Assembly (NCBI GenBank): GCA_015064015.1
Contig: SVTB01000005.1
Span: 1-34,775, forward strand
DNA: 34,775 nucleotides
Source: Oscillospiraceae bacterium
Lineage (GTDB): Bacteria; Bacillota; Clostridia; Oscillospirales; CAG-272
Direction: 5' to 3'
Within the stretch, counting starts at the first letter, position 1, and the number at the start of each line of letters is the position of its first letter. The translations under genes were made by a program, and so were the position numbers. Of this stretch, positions 9,102 to 18,654 are shown one piece after another. The notes below the pieces were generated by a model, which was not told the origin of the DNA, searched no databases, and was given only the letters and a program-made list of their open reading frames with translations.

Positions 9102-12100
9102 AACTGCCAATGCGGTTGCTGAGGCCAGAAAACAATATAAAAAAGCCCAAAAGCAAGCCGCCAAAGCTTCTAAGAAACAGGCAAAGCTTCAGAGAAAGGC
9201 CGAAAAGAAGGCGATTGTATCGGTGCACAAGCGTCCCATTGTCTGTCCTCCCGACCAAGCGGGCCGTAGCTTGCCCTTCCGCCTGTTGGGATATCTTTGC
9301 CGCGTTTTAACGGTATGGATGGCTGCCGCCGGCCTTGTGACCTTCGTTTCCGCAGCCTTTGCCTTCAATGTTCCCACATCTACCATTTTCTTGACTACTT
9401 TTGTTGTGGTTGGACTTTGTGCGCTGGCCATGTACAACCGCTGGGGTTTGATCGCCTCATCGGTGAGTGCAGGAGGAATTTTGGTCTATGTGACCGTCAG
9501 TAACCCGTATATTTTCCTCGACCTGGGAGATGCCGTGCTCAATATGTACAACGGCATCATTCGCAGACTTAACGAGGCTTACGATCAGGTGTACAAGAAT
9601 TTCCTTTTGGATGTGTACGAGTCTGATGAGCTGATGAGCCTCGGTGTGTGTCTCATTTGCGTCTTGGTGGGTTTGGTGTTCTCCTTCAGCTTGATCAAAC
9701 GGGTGCGCATCATTCCTCCCGCTATTTTGGCAACCACCTTTTTGGTGATCATCCTGACCTTTAATATCTACAGCAACAAAAATGCCTCTAACTTGGGAAT
9801 AGCTTTGGTCATCGTTTCTTTTGCTACGGTATTGGTCATGGCAGCATATGACAGGCTTTACCGTGTCAAGGATGACAAGCACTATGATACAGGTATGAAT
9901 CTCTTCGGGGATCATGGCCGCCCTTCTTATCCTCCCGAATACGTCGCGGCCCAAGAGCAAAAAGCTCTGGAAAAGGCGGCGCGTAAGGCAACTTCCAAAA
10001 CCACCCAAAATACCTTAGCCCGTATCAAGGGCAGGGAAGAGGTGACGGTGGATGATGAGTTGACGCAATATTTTGGAGGGAGGAAAAAGAAAACACCCAA
10101 GTCTCCAAAAAGTCAAACAACCCTCTCTCCTGCCGAGCGTAAGGAACAAAAGGCCAAGGCAAGAGAGATCCGCCGCCAGGTGCGTTTGGTCAAAAATTAT
10201 GACCGCGTAACAACCCAATCCCGTGCCGCTATGGGTGGCTACGCTTCTGCGGCAGCCATGCTGTTGGCTTTCCTTATCATCGCTCTGCCCGCACTGACCA
10301 TTACCGGCAACTTTGAGACCATCGACATCATCGACGATAAGCTCTCTTTTGCCCGTGATTATGTCACGGCGGTATTGCGCGGTGATGACAAACGCTTAGA
10401 TGAGCTGGACTACGAGGCCGATCGTAACAATTTCGTGCCACGTTCTACCGACTTGGAGCAGTTGAAGTTCCAGCGCACACAGATTTTCTTTGTGGAATCC
10501 CGTTACAATGCGCCCTATTATCTTCGCGGGTGGATCGGTACAGACTATGCTGACGGTGCTTGGCAAGCGGTCAACGACGAGACCCTGGATGCCTACCGTT
10601 CCATATTTGATACAAGCCGCTCTCCGGGCGAGGAGTTCCGCTACAATTTCTACCACTATATGAAGCCTTCGTTGGTGGATGATCCTCAGTATACTGAAAA
10701 TTATTTGGGTGCATATCAATCCAACAAGCCTTACGGTTTTGTTACCGCCCTAGTGAGTCTCCGGCGTGTCAACAGCCCGTCCTCCATGACTTATTTCCCC
10801 AGCGTGTTTAAGGTGTCGGAGGGTGTCTTTGACTATGGCACCACAGACCTCAGCGAGCTGACCTACATCAATTATTTTGACGGCATCTACACGGGCCGTG
10901 CCTTTGAAAAAAACAGCGCGTCTCAGGCCACCGTGGCGATGACGCCCGATATGAAGAGTGAATACTGGTCTACCAACCAGGCCGAGCTTATCGCCGCTTT
11001 TAACATTCAAAAAGAAGCACTGCTCATCAATGAGTATTTGAACAAGGGCGGCAATTTGCAAATGTATCCCGAAAAAGACGAAAAAACAGGCCTGTATTTG
11101 TTCTCTTATCAGTACAATGTTGGCAGAAAAGACGAAAAGATTTGGCGATCCTACCACTTGGATTCTCCTGCCTATGATTTGTATGAAGTGGACGTTGAAA
11201 ACGCTTCGGAATGGATCGTCAAAACTCCCTACGGTACTCTATGTATAAAGCATTCGGGGCGCAAGATTCTGTCAGTCCAATTTATTGATACCACGCAGGA
11301 GGGGCTGTGTCAGCAATATTTCAGCAGCATGACAGATGCCGATCGCCAACTCCTCATGACTTACCTCAAGGAATATAGCGATTATTCGGATTTCGTCTAC
11401 AACACGTATTTGGGAACTTCGGGTAGCGAATATCTCAAGGAATTGGCACAGACCATCAAGGACAGTGCCGAGGGAGATATATCCGTGGCTTCCCAGAGAA
11501 ATTCCAGCTACCGTGAGGTCTACGTTCAAAGAGATCTTCTGGTACGCAGTGTCATTGACTACATTATCTCCGAAAAGGGCTTAGGTTGCGCATATACCAT
11601 CACGCCCGATATCAGCACCGTGGATCCTACTTTGGACGGCGTTGAAAACTTCCTAAAAAATACCAAGGAAGGCTATTGCGTACAGTTCGCGTCCTCCGCA
11701 GCTCTCCTACTGAGAGAGATGGGAATTCCTGTGCGCTACGTGGAAGGCTATATCGCCGCCGATATGAAGCGGCAGGGAGATATCAGCGTGGATATGACCT
11801 ACGGCGGTTACGTCCGTGACGAAGATGCTCACGCTTGGATCGAGGTCTATTATGACGGCGTGGGTTGGATCGCGTACGAAACAACCCCGGAATACTATGA
11901 TCGTTTCTATCCCATCAAGGCAGACAATCCCATTGTCAAACCTCCCGAGACCGAAACACCTGAGCCTGAAACCCAACGTCCTCCCGAGCCCGAAACCCAG
12001 CCTCCGGAGGATGAATCGGGAGAAACCGATACCACCGAGACTGATACGTTGGAGAGTGGTATGGATCTGCCTCCCGACGATGATAGCCAGGCTATTATGC

Positions 12101-12606
12101 AAGGCACCCTGATTGCTTTGGGTGTGCTGGCCGGTATCGCGTTGATCGCGGGTATCATCGGTGCTATAGTATCCTCTGCCCGTCGTGCCGAGGAACAGCG
12201 TCAGATGGTGGTTTCTCAAGTGTTGGATGACCATTTTGGTACCAATGTCAATGAGGAAGATCGCCACGAGATGGCCTGCTCGATGATGGACAGCATCAAT
12301 ACCCTTCTGAGGCTCTTTGAGCTGACGCCCTTGCCGGGTGAGTTCAGAGACGCTTATGCCGATCGCCTCACGGCCATCCTCACTGCCGCCGATGAAAAAG
12401 GAAAGAAGCGGGAAGAGGATCGTGTTGAGCTTCCTGATTTGCGTCGCGTAATGGAGGCTATGTCTGCCGAAGAATTCGGATACGGCATGACCATCCGTGA
12501 GATGAAGCTTTTGGCTATCTTCTATCTTTGCTTGCGTCGCGAGGTCAAGCGCAGATTGCCCGCATCTGCCAGATTCAGACTTCGCTATATCAAGCATTTG
12601 ATCTGA
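9091..12606 (+). CDS. Large transmembrane transglutaminase-like protein (TgpA-like)
   Basis: GTG start 9091 preceded by GGAGG; multi-TM N-term; KEGYCVQFASSAALLLREMGIPVRYVEGYIA...DEDAHAWIEVYYDGVGWIAYETTP transglutaminase Cys/His/Asp motifs; Pro/Glu/Thr-rich linker and late TM. Confidence 0.9.
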   Translation: MSRKTANAVAEARKQYKKAQKQAAKASKKQAKLQRKAEKKAIVSVHKRPIVCPPDQAGRSLPFRLLGYLCRVLTVWMAAAGLVTFVSAAFAFNVPTSTIFLTTFVVVGLCALAMYNRWGLIASSVSAGGILVYVTVSNPYIFLDLGDAVLNMYNGIIRRLNEAYDQVYKNFLLDVYESDELMSLGVCLICVLVGLVFSFSLIKRVRIIPPAILATTFLVIILTFNIYSNKNASNLGIALVIVSFATVLVMAAYDRLYRVKDDKHYDTGMNLFGDHGRPSYPPEYVAAQEQKALEKAARKATSKTTQNTLARIKGREEVTVDDELTQYFGGRKKKTPKSPKSQTTLSPAERKEQKAKAREIRRQVRLVKNYDRVTTQSRAAMGGYASAAAMLLAFLIIALPALTITGNFETIDIIDDKLSFARDYVTAVLRGDDKRLDELDYEADRNNFVPRSTDLEQLKFQRTQIFFVESRYNAPYYLRGWIGTDYADGAWQAVNDETLDAYRSIFDTSRSPGEEFRYNFYHYMKPSLVDDPQYTENYLGAYQSNKPYGFVTALVSLRRVNSPSSMTYFPSVFKVSEGVFDYGTTDLSELTYINYFDGIYTGRAFEKNSASQATVAMTPDMKSEYWSTNQAELIAAFNIQKEALLINEYLNKGGNLQMYPEKDEKTGLYLFSYQYNVGRKDEKIWRSYHLDSPAYDLYEVDVENASEWIVKTPYGTLCIKHSGRKILSVQFIDTTQEGLCQQYFSSMTDADRQLLMTYLKEYSDYSDFVYNTYLGTSGSEYLKELAQTIKDSAEGDISVASQRNSSYREVYVQRDLLVRSVIDYIISEKGLGCAYTITPDISTVDPTLDGVENFLKNTKEGYCVQFASSAALLLREMGIPVRYVEGYIAADMKRQGDISVDMTYGGYVRDEDAHAWIEVYYDGVGWIAYETTPEYYDRFYPIKADNPIVKPPETETPEPETQRPPEPETQPPEDESGETDTTETDTLESGMDLPPDDDSQAIMQGTLIALGVLAGIALIAGIIGAIVSSARRAEEQRQMVVSQVLDDHFGTNVNEEDRHEMACSMMDSINTLLRLFELTPLPGEFRDAYADRLTAILTAADEKGKKREEDRVELPDLRRVMEAMSAEEFGYGMTIREMKLLAIFYLCLRREVKRRLPASARFRLRYIKHLI

Positions 12607-12635
12607 TTTTTTAGGCAAGTGCCTCATACCAAAAC

Positions 12636-12663
12636 AGCCCCGACGGGATTTCCCGTCGGGGCT
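12636..12663. terminator. Bidirectional intrinsic terminator hairpin between convergent operons
   Basis: AGCCCCGACGGG-ATTT-CCCGTCGGGGCT, 12-bp perfect stem, U/A runs at both sides. Confidence 0.85.
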
Positions 12664-12680
12664 TACTTTTGATCAATGGA

Positions 12681-13958
12681 TCAATAAATATTACGTATTT
12701 TCTTACGAACTGCGAAGAAAATAAACAATCCCAAGAGTACGGTCACAATGATGCCGCAGATCACGTAGATGCCTGCGCTGACCGTGACGTCGGATTTCAG
12801 CTCTTCCCAAAGTCGATTGATGAGCATGAGCTTTTCTCCGGACAGATTTTTGTAAGTGGAGGTTTGCACGGCATCCGTATCATACATCTTTTCATAGGCG
12901 TCTTCCTTAATTTCGCTCATGTATTCGATGTAGGACTCATCATCCACCACTTTTTGGTTGGGAGATGCGTAATAGGTGTATTCCGCATTGGCAATAGCAG
13001 GGGCGCCGTATGTGGGATCTACCGATAGCATGAAGTTGATATAGCGCTCGGCGATTTCCTTATTTTTGGCTGACTTGGGAACACACATGGCATCCACATA
13101 GAGATTGGTGCCCTCCTTGGGGTAGAAGAACTCCAGATCGGGGTTGTTTTCATACATGGCCAAATAGTCGCCGGCGTAGTAAGCGGCAATACCTGCCGAT
13201 CCGTTTTCCATCTTGTTGTAGATTTCGTCCATGACATAGCCCTGCAGAATGGGCTTTTGCTCTCTAAGCTTATCCAAGGCGGAACGCCATTCGGCCTCGT
13301 CATCGGAATTGACATCTATGCCTAAGAAATATTGGGCTGTGCCAAAAGCATCGCGGGAGTTGTTAAACTGCAGGATATTACCCGCGTGGTTTTCATCCCA
13401 CATGAGCTTCCAGCTACCCAATCCGGGATCATCGGCCTCCACCATGGTGGTGTTATAGATAATGCCGATCATGCCGTAGAGGTAGGGAACGGAATACACG
13501 TTGCCGGGGTCGTAGGCCGAATGCTCAGAGGTCTCTCCGAAAAATTCGGGCAGGAGATTTTCCTTAGCCAATGGAATATTGTCATAGTTCAAGGGCGCCA
13601 ACAGATCTTCGGAAATGAGACGCTCGATCATATAGTCAGAAGGGACGACAACATCATAGCTGACGGAGCCGGAGCTGAGCTTGGCATACAAGGACTCGTT
13701 GCTGGAGAAGGTGGAATAGTTGACCTTGACTCTCACACCGTAGGTATCGTAGTACCAATCCTCAAAAACGGCGTTGGAGTCAAGACAGCCCTCAGAGCCA
13801 TCGGAGATGTACTCCCCCCAGTTGTAGACGTAGAGTGTCACAGTATCGCTACCGATACCCTCGGCCGCACAGCCCGAAAGGCAGAACAACAGGGAAGGAA
13901 GGAGACAAAGAATGGTTAGAAGAAGCGCAGAGATACGCTTGATAATGTTACACTTCAT
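12681..13958 (-). CDS. potD: Spermidine/putrescine ABC transporter substrate-binding protein with extra C-terminal TM helix
   Basis: Lipobox LLFCLSGCAAEG; VTLYVYNWGEYIS...YDVVVPSDYMIERLISEDLLAPL; in pot operon. Confidence 0.92.
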   Translation of the reverse strand: MKCNIIKRISALLLTILCLLPSLLFCLSGCAAEGIGSDTVTLYVYNWGEYISDGSEGCLDSNAVFEDWYYDTYGVRVKVNYSTFSSNESLYAKLSSGSVSYDVVVPSDYMIERLISEDLLAPLNYDNIPLAKENLLPEFFGETSEHSAYDPGNVYSVPYLYGMIGIIYNTTMVEADDPGLGSWKLMWDENHAGNILQFNNSRDAFGTAQYFLGIDVNSDDEAEWRSALDKLREQKPILQGYVMDEIYNKMENGSAGIAAYYAGDYLAMYENNPDLEFFYPKEGTNLYVDAMCVPKSAKNKEIAERYINFMLSVDPTYGAPAIANAEYTYYASPNQKVVDDESYIEYMSEIKEDAYEKMYDTDAVQTSTYKNLSGEKLMLINRLWEELKSDVTVSAGIYVICGIIVTVLLGLFIFFAVRKKIRNIY

Positions 13959-13962
13959 ATGT

Positions 13963-14772
13963 TTACCCCCTTTTCTCCTTTGCCTTGCGGTTGCCTACAG
14001 AGCCCGCAAAGTTGACCACCAGCAGGATGGCAAGAATGACCACCACGATAAGGGCGGACAAGGCGTACATACTGAACTTGACGTTATGTGCCGTTTGGTT
14101 GTAGACGTACAAAGGCAAGGTCTGGAAGTCGGGGGAGCTGACGAAATGGCTGATGACGAAGTCGTCAAGGGACATGGTAAAGCCCAGCATAAGACCCGAA
14201 ACAATGCCGGGAATAATCTCGGGCAGTTCCACCATGAAGAAAGCACGGGCGGGGGTACAGCCAAGATCCTGCGCAGCTTCTGACAGAGACTTATCCAACC
14301 CTTTGAAGCGGGGCATAACAGATAAGAGTACATAAGGTAGGTTGAAGGTCACGTGGGCGATGAGCATGGTGCCGAATCCAAAGAAGGACTGAGAGCCGAT
14401 GATGGCTGCCACAGCCACGAACAGAAGCATCATGGAGACACCCGTGACGATATCGGGGTTCATCATGGGAATGTTGGTCACGGTATTGATCGCACCTTTG
14501 ATGTACTTGCTTCTCATTCGGTGAAGACCCAATGCGCCAAAAGTACCGATCACCGTAGCAATGACAGAGGAGGACACGGCCAGAATCAGAGAATTGATAA
14601 GGGAAGACAGCGCTTCCTCGTCGTTGAAAAGCTCTTCATACCACATGAGGGAAAAGCCGGAAAATTCAGCCAAACTGCCCGATTCGTTGAAGGAAAAGAC
14701 AATCAGTACGAGGATGGGAATATAGAGAAGGAAGAAGATCAGGCCGATATAGCATTTGGACAGGAATTTCAT
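13963..14772 (-). CDS. potC: Spermidine/putrescine ABC transporter permease PotC
   Basis: [57 protein letters not shown] permease EAA loop. Confidence 0.93.
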   Translation of the reverse strand: MKFLSKCYIGLIFFLLYIPILVLIVFSFNESGSLAEFSGFSLMWYEELFNDEEALSSLINSLILAVSSSVIATVIGTFGALGLHRMRSKYIKGAINTVTNIPMMNPDIVTGVSMMLLFVAVAAIIGSQSFFGFGTMLIAHVTFNLPYVLLSVMPRFKGLDKSLSEAAQDLGCTPARAFFMVELPEIIPGIVSGLMLGFTMSLDDFVISHFVSSPDFQTLPLYVYNQTAHNVKFSMYALSALIVVVILAILLVVNFAGSVGNRKAKEKRG

Positions 14773-15623
14773 GGCATGATCCCTCCCCCCTTGCCGCTCT
14801 TGGGAGCGGAGGATTCTCGTTCATCATCCGAGAAGTGATTCATGATGCGCACCGATATAATGATGAGCACCATCATGACAAGAGAAATGGCGGCACCTAC
14901 GTTATAGGTGCTGGGGTTTTGGAAGAGACGCTCAATAGTATCGCCTACCAAATCAATTTTACCGGCACCCAGCTTTTGAGAGATGTAGAAGGTGCTGATG
15001 GAGGGAACAAAGACCATGGTTACACCGGAAATGACACCCGAAACAGTGAGGGGCATGATGACACGGGTCATGGTTTGGAAGCTGTTACAGCCTAAGTCGT
15101 GGGAGGCTTCGATGTATCGCTTGTCCAGCTTGGTCATGGCGGTGAAAATGGGCAGGACCATGTAAGGCAAAAAATCGTAAATCATACCTAAGATGACACC
15201 GAAGTTGGTACCCACAATGGAGAGCTCGTGAAGCCCCAACTTTTCAAGGAGGGCATTGAGCAGACCGCCGTTGTCAAGGAGCGCCATAAGGGCATAGGTG
15301 CGGATAAGCAGGTTGCACCACATGGGGAGCATAACCAGTACCATGAGGATCTTTTGCGCACGGGGGGATTGCCTGGACATGAAATAGGCTAAGGGGTAGC
15401 CGATGAGCAAGCAAATCACCGTGGCAATGAGCGCAAAAGCAATCGACAAAATAAAGACATTACCGTACTGCGACAGCGATGCGATATTCGAGAGGGAGAA
15501 ATGTCCTTCCGCATCGGTGAAAGCGAAGTACAGCACGAAGATCATGGGCGCAACGATGAACATGATGGCCCACAGAATATGGGGCGCCGCTGCGATCTTC
15601 TGGAACAGGGAGGTTTTTTTCAT
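14769..15623 (-). CDS. potB: Spermidine/putrescine ABC transporter permease PotB
   Basis: Multi-[34 protein letters not shown] loop; ATGA-type overlaps with potA and potC. Confidence 0.93.
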   Translation of the reverse strand: MKKTSLFQKIAAAPHILWAIMFIVAPMIFVLYFAFTDAEGHFSLSNIASLSQYGNVFILSIAFALIATVICLLIGYPLAYFMSRQSPRAQKILMVLVMLPMWCNLLIRTYALMALLDNGGLLNALLEKLGLHELSIVGTNFGVILGMIYDFLPYMVLPIFTAMTKLDKRYIEASHDLGCNSFQTMTRVIMPLTVSGVISGVTMVFVPSISTFYISQKLGAGKIDLVGDTIERLFQNPSTYNVGAAISLVMMVLIIISVRIMNHFSDDERESSAPKSGKGGGIMP

Positions 15624-16744
15624 TCCTCGACCTCCTCTTCGGGGTCTCCGAGATGCTCCAGCTCATCGCTGAAGGAGGAATAGTCGCCGAACATACCCGA
15701 ATATTCGGATTTTTTCATAACGTGGATAGCTTCAGGCTCAATAAACAGGCCGATGGTGGTGTCGGGGGCCACGTGATCGGAGGTTTCCAGCATCCACTTA
15801 AAGCCCTGTACGTCCACGATGATCTCATAGTAGTCGCCTTTGAAAGTGACGGAAGTAACCACGCCCGTAATCATACCCTTGTCGATGGCTACCACGTCCA
15901 CGTCCTCGGGGCGCACCACGATGTCCACCTTTTCACCCTTGCCGAAACCTTTATCCACGCAGGTGAAGATATGGTTGGAGAACTTGACCTTGAAATCTTC
16001 CAGCATGATGCCGTCAAGGATATTGGATTCACCGATGAAATCGGCCACGAAAGCGTTCTCCGGCTCATTATAGATGTCCTCAGGGGTGCCGATCTGTTGG
16101 ATTTGGCCGCCTGCCATGACCACCACGGTGTCGGACATGGAGAGCGCCTCCTCTTGGTCATGAGTGACATAGATAAAGGTGATGCCGGTCTCGCGCTGAA
16201 TGCGTTTCAATTCGTTCTGCATATCCTTGCGGAGCTTGAGGTCAAGAGCGCCCAAGGGCTCGTCTAAAAGCAGGACGCGGGGGCGGTTGATAAGAGCGCG
16301 GGCAATGGCCACACGCTGCTGCTGACCACCCGAAAGGGTGGTGACGCGACGACGCTCAAAGCCTTTCAGATTGACCATAGCCAGCATTTCCTGTACCTTT
16401 TCCTTAATCTCGGCCTCGGGGGTCTTTTTCAAGCGAAGACCGAAGGCTACGTTTTCGTATACGTTGAGATGGGGAAAGAGCGCGTATTTTTGAAATACCG
16501 TGTTGACAAGACGCTCGTAGGGGGGAACATCATTGATTCTTTTACCGTCAAAAAAAACATCCCCGGTGTCCGGCGTTTCAAATCCGCCGATGATCCGGAG
16601 GGTTGTGGTTTTGCCACACCCCGATGGTCCAAGCAAAGTGATGAACTCTTTGTCGTGGATATCAAGGCTGACATGATCGAGAACAGTCTCTCCGTCAAAG
16701 GCCTTGGATACCCCATTGATTCGAATGAGGATGTCGTTTTCCAT
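15620..16744 (-). CDS. potA: Spermidine/putrescine ABC transporter ATP-binding protein PotA
   Basis: [29 protein letters not shown]...[34 protein letters not shown]-term TOBE. Start 16744 has AAAGGAG upstream. Confidence 0.94.
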   Translation of the reverse strand: MENDILIRINGVSKAFDGETVLDHVSLDIHDKEFITLLGPSGCGKTTTLRIIGGFETPDTGDVFFDGKRINDVPPYERLVNTVFQKYALFPHLNVYENVAFGLRLKKTPEAEIKEKVQEMLAMVNLKGFERRRVTTLSGGQQQRVAIARALINRPRVLLLDEPLGALDLKLRKDMQNELKRIQRETGITFIYVTHDQEEALSMSDTVVVMAGGQIQQIGTPEDIYNEPENAFVADFIGESNILDGIMLEDFKVKFSNHIFTCVDKGFGKGEKVDIVVRPEDVDVVAIDKGMITGVVTSVTFKGDYYEIIVDVQGFKWMLETSDHVAPDTTIGLFIEPEAIHVMKKSEYSGMFGDYSSFSDELEHLGDPEEEVEE

Positions 16745-16773
16745 TTCGCATAAATACTCCTTTGGGGGCATTA

Positions 16774-16826
16774 GTGCTTGCGCGTCTCCCGTCATACGGA
16801 GAAACCTTCGGCGTTTCTGCAGGCAC
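16774..16826 (-). ncRNA. Candidate structured 5' leader of potABCD (class unknown)
   Basis: Minus RNA: GUGCCUGC...GCAAGCAC outer stem (7/8) enclosing AGAAAC..GUUUCU and CUCCGU..ACGGGAG hairpins (sharing a few bases); lies in a ~140-nt 5'UTR predicted from the promoter. Confidence 0.4.
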
Positions 16827-16891
16827 CGCGTCTTGTGGTGTGGTTAAGCGCTTATTTCTCTCATATGCATACTGTCCGCAAACTTATGTTA

Positions 16892-16920
16892 ATTGTAGCA
16901 GAAAACTCGAAAAAATGCAA
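16892..16920 (-). promoter_or_regulatory. Sigma-A-type promoter of potABCD
   Basis: Minus: TTGCAT, 17-nt spacer, TACAAT. Confidence 0.6.
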
Positions 16921-17053
16921 TATGTTTTACAAAATCTTTGAAAATTCGTCATTTAATCCAATTATCTCTCACTTCGAGGCCTAAATACGGGAAAAACTTC
17001 GTCTATTTGTCAAATCCCTTGGATTTCGATGGTTTTTTCTCTCGTTTACGCCC

Positions 17054-17080
17054 CTAAAAAAAGCCGCCCGAAGGCGGCTT
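17054..17080 (-). terminator. Intrinsic terminator of ZIP gene
   Basis: Minus: AAGCCGCC-TTCG-GGCGGCTT followed by T-run TTTTT. Confidence 0.88.
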
Positions 17081-17099
17081 GAAAAGATGAAGCGAAGTA

Positions 17100-17888
17100 T
17101 CAGCCCAGCAAAACATCAAACACCAGCATCACACAAAATCCAACCAAAAGCGCATAGGTAGCGCCTCGCTCATGGCCGTGGGCATGGGTTTCGGGGATCA
17201 TTTCGTCGCTGATGACATAAAGCATGGTACCGCCGGCGAAAGCCAGGGCAAAGGGGAGAATGGCCGCAGAGATGCTGACGGCAAAATAGCCCAGCAGGGT
17301 TCCCAAAACCTCCACAAGCCCCGTAATCATGGCAATGGCAAGTGTGCGGCCACGGCTGATACCACCTGCCAACATGGGGGCGATGATGACCATGCCTTCA
17401 GGAATATTCTGTAAGGCGATACCACCGGCGATGATGAGTGCTTCGGAGGTGTTTTCGGTGCCAAAGCCCACACCGGCCGCAATGCCCTCGGGCAGATTGT
17501 GAATGGCAATGGCCATGACAAACAGGAGGACTTTGTCGAGCCGTGCTGTTTTTCCGGGATGTGCTTCCTGATCGACGCCTGTGATACGGTGGAGGTGAGG
17601 CACCAGCTTGTCAATCAGATTGACGCAGAGTGCGCCGGCGAAAATGCCTGCAACGGTCATAAGCAGGGAGAAGAGCTTGGATGTGATTTCGCTTGGAAAC
17701 ATAGCCGCGCCATGATCCAGCGAGGGTATAATGAGACCCAATACGGCGGCGGCTATCATCACACCCGCCGCAAAGGACAGCATAATATCGTTAAAGGTAT
17801 GGCTGACCTTTTTGAAGGCAAAGCCGAACAGCGCTCCAATCATGGTGGCACCGCCTACGCCCAGCGCGGTGAGTAAGACGATTTCCAT
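17100..17888 (-). CDS. ZIP-family divalent metal transporter (ZupT/GufA-like)
   Basis: AIAIHNLPEGIAAGVGFG and GGIALQNIPEGMVIIAPM, the paired HNxPEG motifs of ZIP transporters. Confidence 0.92.
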   Translation of the reverse strand: MEIVLLTALGVGGATMIGALFGFAFKKVSHTFNDIMLSFAAGVMIAAAVLGLIIPSLDHGAAMFPSEITSKLFSLLMTVAGIFAGALCVNLIDKLVPHLHRITGVDQEAHPGKTARLDKVLLFVMAIAIHNLPEGIAAGVGFGTENTSEALIIAGGIALQNIPEGMVIIAPMLAGGISRGRTLAIAMITGLVEVLGTLLGYFAVSISAAILPFALAFAGGTMLYVISDEMIPETHAHGHERGATYALLVGFCVMLVFDVLLG

Positions 17889-17954
17889 AGACAGTTCCTT
17901 TCAATAGTAATGGTGCAGTATCAGTTTATTCGACAGGATTTTCAAGTGTCACGG

Positions 17955-18557
17955 TCAGGTGTCCAGAATTCCCTCGTTTTTCAAGGCAGACAGAATGACT
18001 TCTGCGGCCAAACGGCTACCCAAGGGAGAAGGATGCGATCCATCGGGATCATACAAAGGAGCTTGTCCGTGCTCTTTAGCGTAGGCTTCAAAGGCAAGGC
18101 CTACCTCAGCCACGCTCATACCGTAGCGAAGGGCGGCAGCGTTATATGCCCTCGATAAAGCGGCGGTCATTTCTTCGGAGGTGAGGCCCAGTTCGGACAG
18201 CTTGGGACAACCCTCTATTCGTCCCCAAGTACAATATAGCAGAAAATGATCTGTGTAAGGCAAAAGAATCGCGCAAAGCTCTCCAACACTTTGCATGAAC
18301 ATCTCTGGATTTTTGACGGGATTACAGCTTTGGTCCTGCAGGATGATCGCATCGAAATGCGTATCCTTCAAAACTTCTCTGAGTCGTATACCTTCGGGAT
18401 TTTCGGGATCTGCGTACCATGAGAGATAGTAGCCGCCTGCGGTGATAGAGGTGACAGACAGATCATAGCCTTGCTCTTTAGCCATAGGTAAAAACAGGCT
18501 GTGGGGCATATCGTGGAAATATGTATAGCTGTTACCGATAAATAGTATATGTTTCAT
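17955..18557 (-). CDS. SGNH/GDSL-type hydrolase
   Basis: MKHILFIGNSYTYFHDMP (GNSYT block I), DAIILQDQS, DGSHPSPLG (catalytic Asp-x-x-His). Alternative upstream in-frame starts exist. Confidence 0.8.
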   Translation of the reverse strand: MKHILFIGNSYTYFHDMPHSLFLPMAKEQGYDLSVTSITAGGYYLSWYADPENPEGIRLREVLKDTHFDAIILQDQSCNPVKNPEMFMQSVGELCAILLPYTDHFLLYCTWGRIEGCPKLSELGLTSEEMTAALSRAYNAAALRYGMSVAEVGLAFEAYAKEHGQAPLYDPDGSHPSPLGSRLAAEVILSALKNEGILDT

Positions 18558-18596
18558 ATCAATCATTCCCATATATAAAATTCTTGGATTTTGGAA

Positions 18597-18624
18597 GCCC
18601 GTGTGTCCGTCGGGACACACGGGC
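18597..18624 (-). terminator. Hairpin terminator between the GH99-like gene and SGNH gene
   Basis: GCCCGTGTGTCC-GTCG-GGACACACGGGC, 12-bp perfect stem; U tract weak. Confidence 0.6.
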
Positions 18625-18654
18625 GAAATGTATTGTTGAAAGGAAGCAAAAATG

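Noticed and set aside
16774-16826. Glycine riboswitch (GCCGAAGG present) or T-box (GGCACCGCG on plus strand)
   Set aside because: Only short motif coincidences; the flanking conserved glycine-aptamer elements are not in the right order, and the plus strand has no downstream aminoacyl or biosynthetic gene.
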